Source: Acidimicrobiaceae bacterium (lineage in GTDB: Bacteria > Actinomycetota > Acidimicrobiia > Acidimicrobiales > UBA8592). From it: a stretch of DNA of 5,519 bases. The stretch spans positions 7,369 through 12,887 of the forward strand of contig PAEG01000020.1 in assembly GCA_002703045.1 (NCBI GenBank), written 5' to 3'. How positions within the stretch are numbered: the first letter of the stretch is position 1; each line of letters starts with the position of its first letter. Shown here piece by piece: positions 5,299 through 5,519 of the stretch. The position numbers and the translations under genes are program-made. The notes under the pieces are model-generated. The model was not told where the DNA came from. It worked only from the letters and a program-made list of their open reading frames with translations, and ran no database searches.

Positions 5299-5519
5299 AT
5301 GGCCCCGATTCTCCTCTTCCCAGATCCTCCACCTCCGGAGTTGATCCAGTCTCTTGATATGGCTGGGTATGCATGGAAAGCGGTCGCGAATGCAGTAGCT
5401 GCAGAAGAGTTCGAAATAGATGGTGGATGGGGAGGGGCTATTTTAGTAGCTGATCAAGAACCAGACTCTGCTTTTTCGTTAGCGCGAGCTCTGAAGAAAC
5501 GATCCGAACCCATTCAAAA
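5299..5519 (+). CDS. GlnR-like OmpR-family response regulator, receiver-domain N-terminus (runs off right edge)
   Basis: Seventy-three codons are visible. The protein starts MAPILLFPDPPPPELIQSLD and has a receiver-like layout: a first strand (ILLF, residues 4-7), a helix, then a strand and turn GAILVADQEPD at 46-56, then helix FSLARALKKR at 59-68. Asp52 lies at about the phospho-acceptor position, although it is one residue later than in the LVD pattern of Streptomyces GlnR. The acidic pair after strand 1 of ordinary receivers is absent apart from Asp9, again like the atypical orphan GlnR. The expected C-terminal winged-helix DNA-binding domain lies outside the window. The ATG is the first possible start, since an in-frame TAA sits at 5284. 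Position directly after glnA2 supports a nitrogen-control role. The assignment rests on remembered resemblance and context; another OmpR-type regulator is the main alternative. Confidence 0.65.
   Translation, partial: MAPILLFPDPPPPELIQSLDMAGYAWKAVANAVAAEEFEIDGGWGGAILVADQEPDSAFSLARALKKRSEPIQ

Noticed and set aside
1..5519. Mobile elements, CRISPR repeats, phage or toxin-antitoxin genes.
   Set aside because: All substantial frames are core metabolic or regulatory genes. No terminal repeats, transposase motifs, regularly spaced repeats or attachment-site duplications were seen.

Overview
The window looks like a chromosomal segment of a low-to-moderate-GC actinobacterium, most likely a marine-type member of the Acidimicrobiia. 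I infer this from protein resemblance recalled from memory, not from a search. The type I glutamine synthetase resembles mycobacterial GlnA2. The type II enzyme resembles Streptomyces GlnII. The partial regulator after glnA2 resembles a GlnR/OmpR-type response regulator that I associate with glutamine synthetase genes in Acidimicrobiia. The partial gene at the left edge reads as an actinobacterial sigma-70 factor starting directly at region 1.2. Sampled rows run about 37-53% G+C, well below Streptomyces or Mycobacterium.

Layout, left to right: the 5' end of a sigma-70 gene (minus strand, starting at a TTG at 198 and running off the left edge); a 187-base gap; nadE, glutamine-dependent NAD+ synthetase (minus, 386-2092); a 149-base divergent promoter region; a hisI-like phosphoribosyl-AMP cyclohydrolase (plus, 2242-2655); a 30-base convergent junction made almost entirely of a perfect palindrome; glnII (minus, 2686-3711); a 168-base divergent control region; a glnA2-type glutamine synthetase (plus, 3880-5205); a hairpin terminator or attenuator; and the 5' end of a GlnR-like response regulator (plus, 5299 to the right edge).

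The theme is glutamine and nitrogen. Two unrelated types of glutamine synthetase are transcribed divergently from one short region. A probable nitrogen-type response regulator sits directly behind one of them. NadE, which consumes glutamine as its ammonia donor, lies nearby. The shared glnII/glnA2 region has two tandem pairs of 11-bp-spaced half-sites, as expected for an OmpR/GlnR-type regulator, so local control of both synthetases by the downstream gene is a reasonable hypothesis.

No CRISPR array, insertion sequence, phage gene, rRNA or convincing tRNA was seen. I found no clearly new multi-gene system. The points most worth checking are the start of the hisI-like gene, where a near-perfect ribosome binding site points to an out-of-frame ATG; the loss of all three expected metal-binding aspartates in that protein; the atypical receiver domain of the regulator; and the shared control region.
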